NCBI RefSeq assembly: GCF_031551385.1
Contig: NZ_JAVBNS010000173.1
Span: 1 to 14,252 of the forward strand
Reading direction: 5' to 3'
Source of the DNA: Anaerosporobacter sp031551385
GTDB lineage: Bacteria; Bacillota; Clostridia; Lachnospirales; Lachnospiraceae
DNA length: 14,252 nucleotides
Part shown: positions 14,047 to 14,252 of the stretch, one piece after another
Layout: each line of letters opens with the position of its first letter
Position numbering within the stretch: the stretch's first letter is position 1
Position numbers and translations under genes: made by a program
The notes under the pieces: generated by a model
Databases searched by the model: none
The model's input: only the letters and a program-made list of their open reading frames with translations
Told to the model about the DNA's origin: nothing

Positions 14047-14252
14047 ACATAAGAGAGGAAAAAATATACATTATGGAGAGCGGATATAATATTTGATTTT
14101 GGAAATTGTAAATATTAATGAGTTGCCCGACAAATGAGGTATTATAAATCTGCCTCTTTGTCATATTGTTCCTTGAAAATTTAATATATTATCTTCTATT
14201 GAGAGAAGTGATAATCTTTTGATATTTTTCACTCTGCATAGATTAGTTTCCG

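Larger units (their letters stand above)
13687..14252. other. 566-base region without a protein gene
   Basis: No open frame of useful length with a ribosome site is seen on either strand. The region holds the ftsH terminator, about 115 bases with nothing recognisable (13750-13863), a promoter-to-terminator unit that may encode a small RNA (13873-14046), and a right-hand stretch with two weak hairpins (14129-14162 and 14188-14215). A boxA-like TGTTCCTTGAAAA at 14167-14179 hints that a ribosomal RNA operon or other structured RNA could begin beyond the window. Confidence 0.6.

Overview
The window looks like a chromosomal core region of a low-GC, endospore-forming, anaerobic Firmicute, most likely a Lachnospiraceae/Clostridium cluster XIVa relative. 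The reasons are AT-rich DNA, AGGAGG-type ribosome sites and spoVT, yabP, yabQ and spoIIE interleaved with housekeeping genes in nearly the Bacillus subtilis spoVT-to-ftsH order. The organism assignment is inference from gene content and order. No phage, transposon, CRISPR array or plasmid functions are visible.

Layout. At 1-18 there is possibly the tail of an upstream gene, followed by a hairpin. At 93-1832 lies a half-size ABC exporter, ending in a perfect 16-bp hairpin. At 1915-3346 an ECF sigma factor overlaps the gene for a single-span membrane protein that is probably its anti-sigma factor. From 3550 the sporulation and housekeeping block begins: spoVT, mazG, hup (HU), the S4-domain gene rqcP (yabO), yabP, yabQ and a divIC/ftsL-like septum gene. 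At 6987-7060 is an elongator tRNA-Met with its own strong promoter and terminator. spoIIE (7345-9660) follows from a Spo0A-type promoter. tilS, hpt and ftsH (9749-13686) form a tight cluster ending in a strong terminator. The last 566 bases hold no protein gene, but contain a promoter-to-terminator unit that could encode a C-rich small RNA.

How the genes work together. SpoIIE (SpoIIAA-P phosphatase and septum protein), SpoVT (late forespore regulator) and YabP/YabQ (mother-cell coat/cortex proteins) belong to sporulation. DivIC, HU, RqcP, MazG, TilS, Hpt, FtsH and tRNA-Met are growth functions. Vegetative and stage-specific genes therefore alternate on one strand. Two of the sporulation genes, spoVT and yabP, are preceded by inverted repeats whose right arm is the Shine-Dalgarno sequence and whose left arm lies at or upstream of the predicted transcription start. 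This would silence translation of read-through RNA while leaving RNA from the gene's own promoter translatable. It is the most interesting regulatory pattern seen here, together with the candidate small RNA at the right end and the 21-bp-spaced spoIIE promoter. All promoter, RNA and folding calls are by eye.
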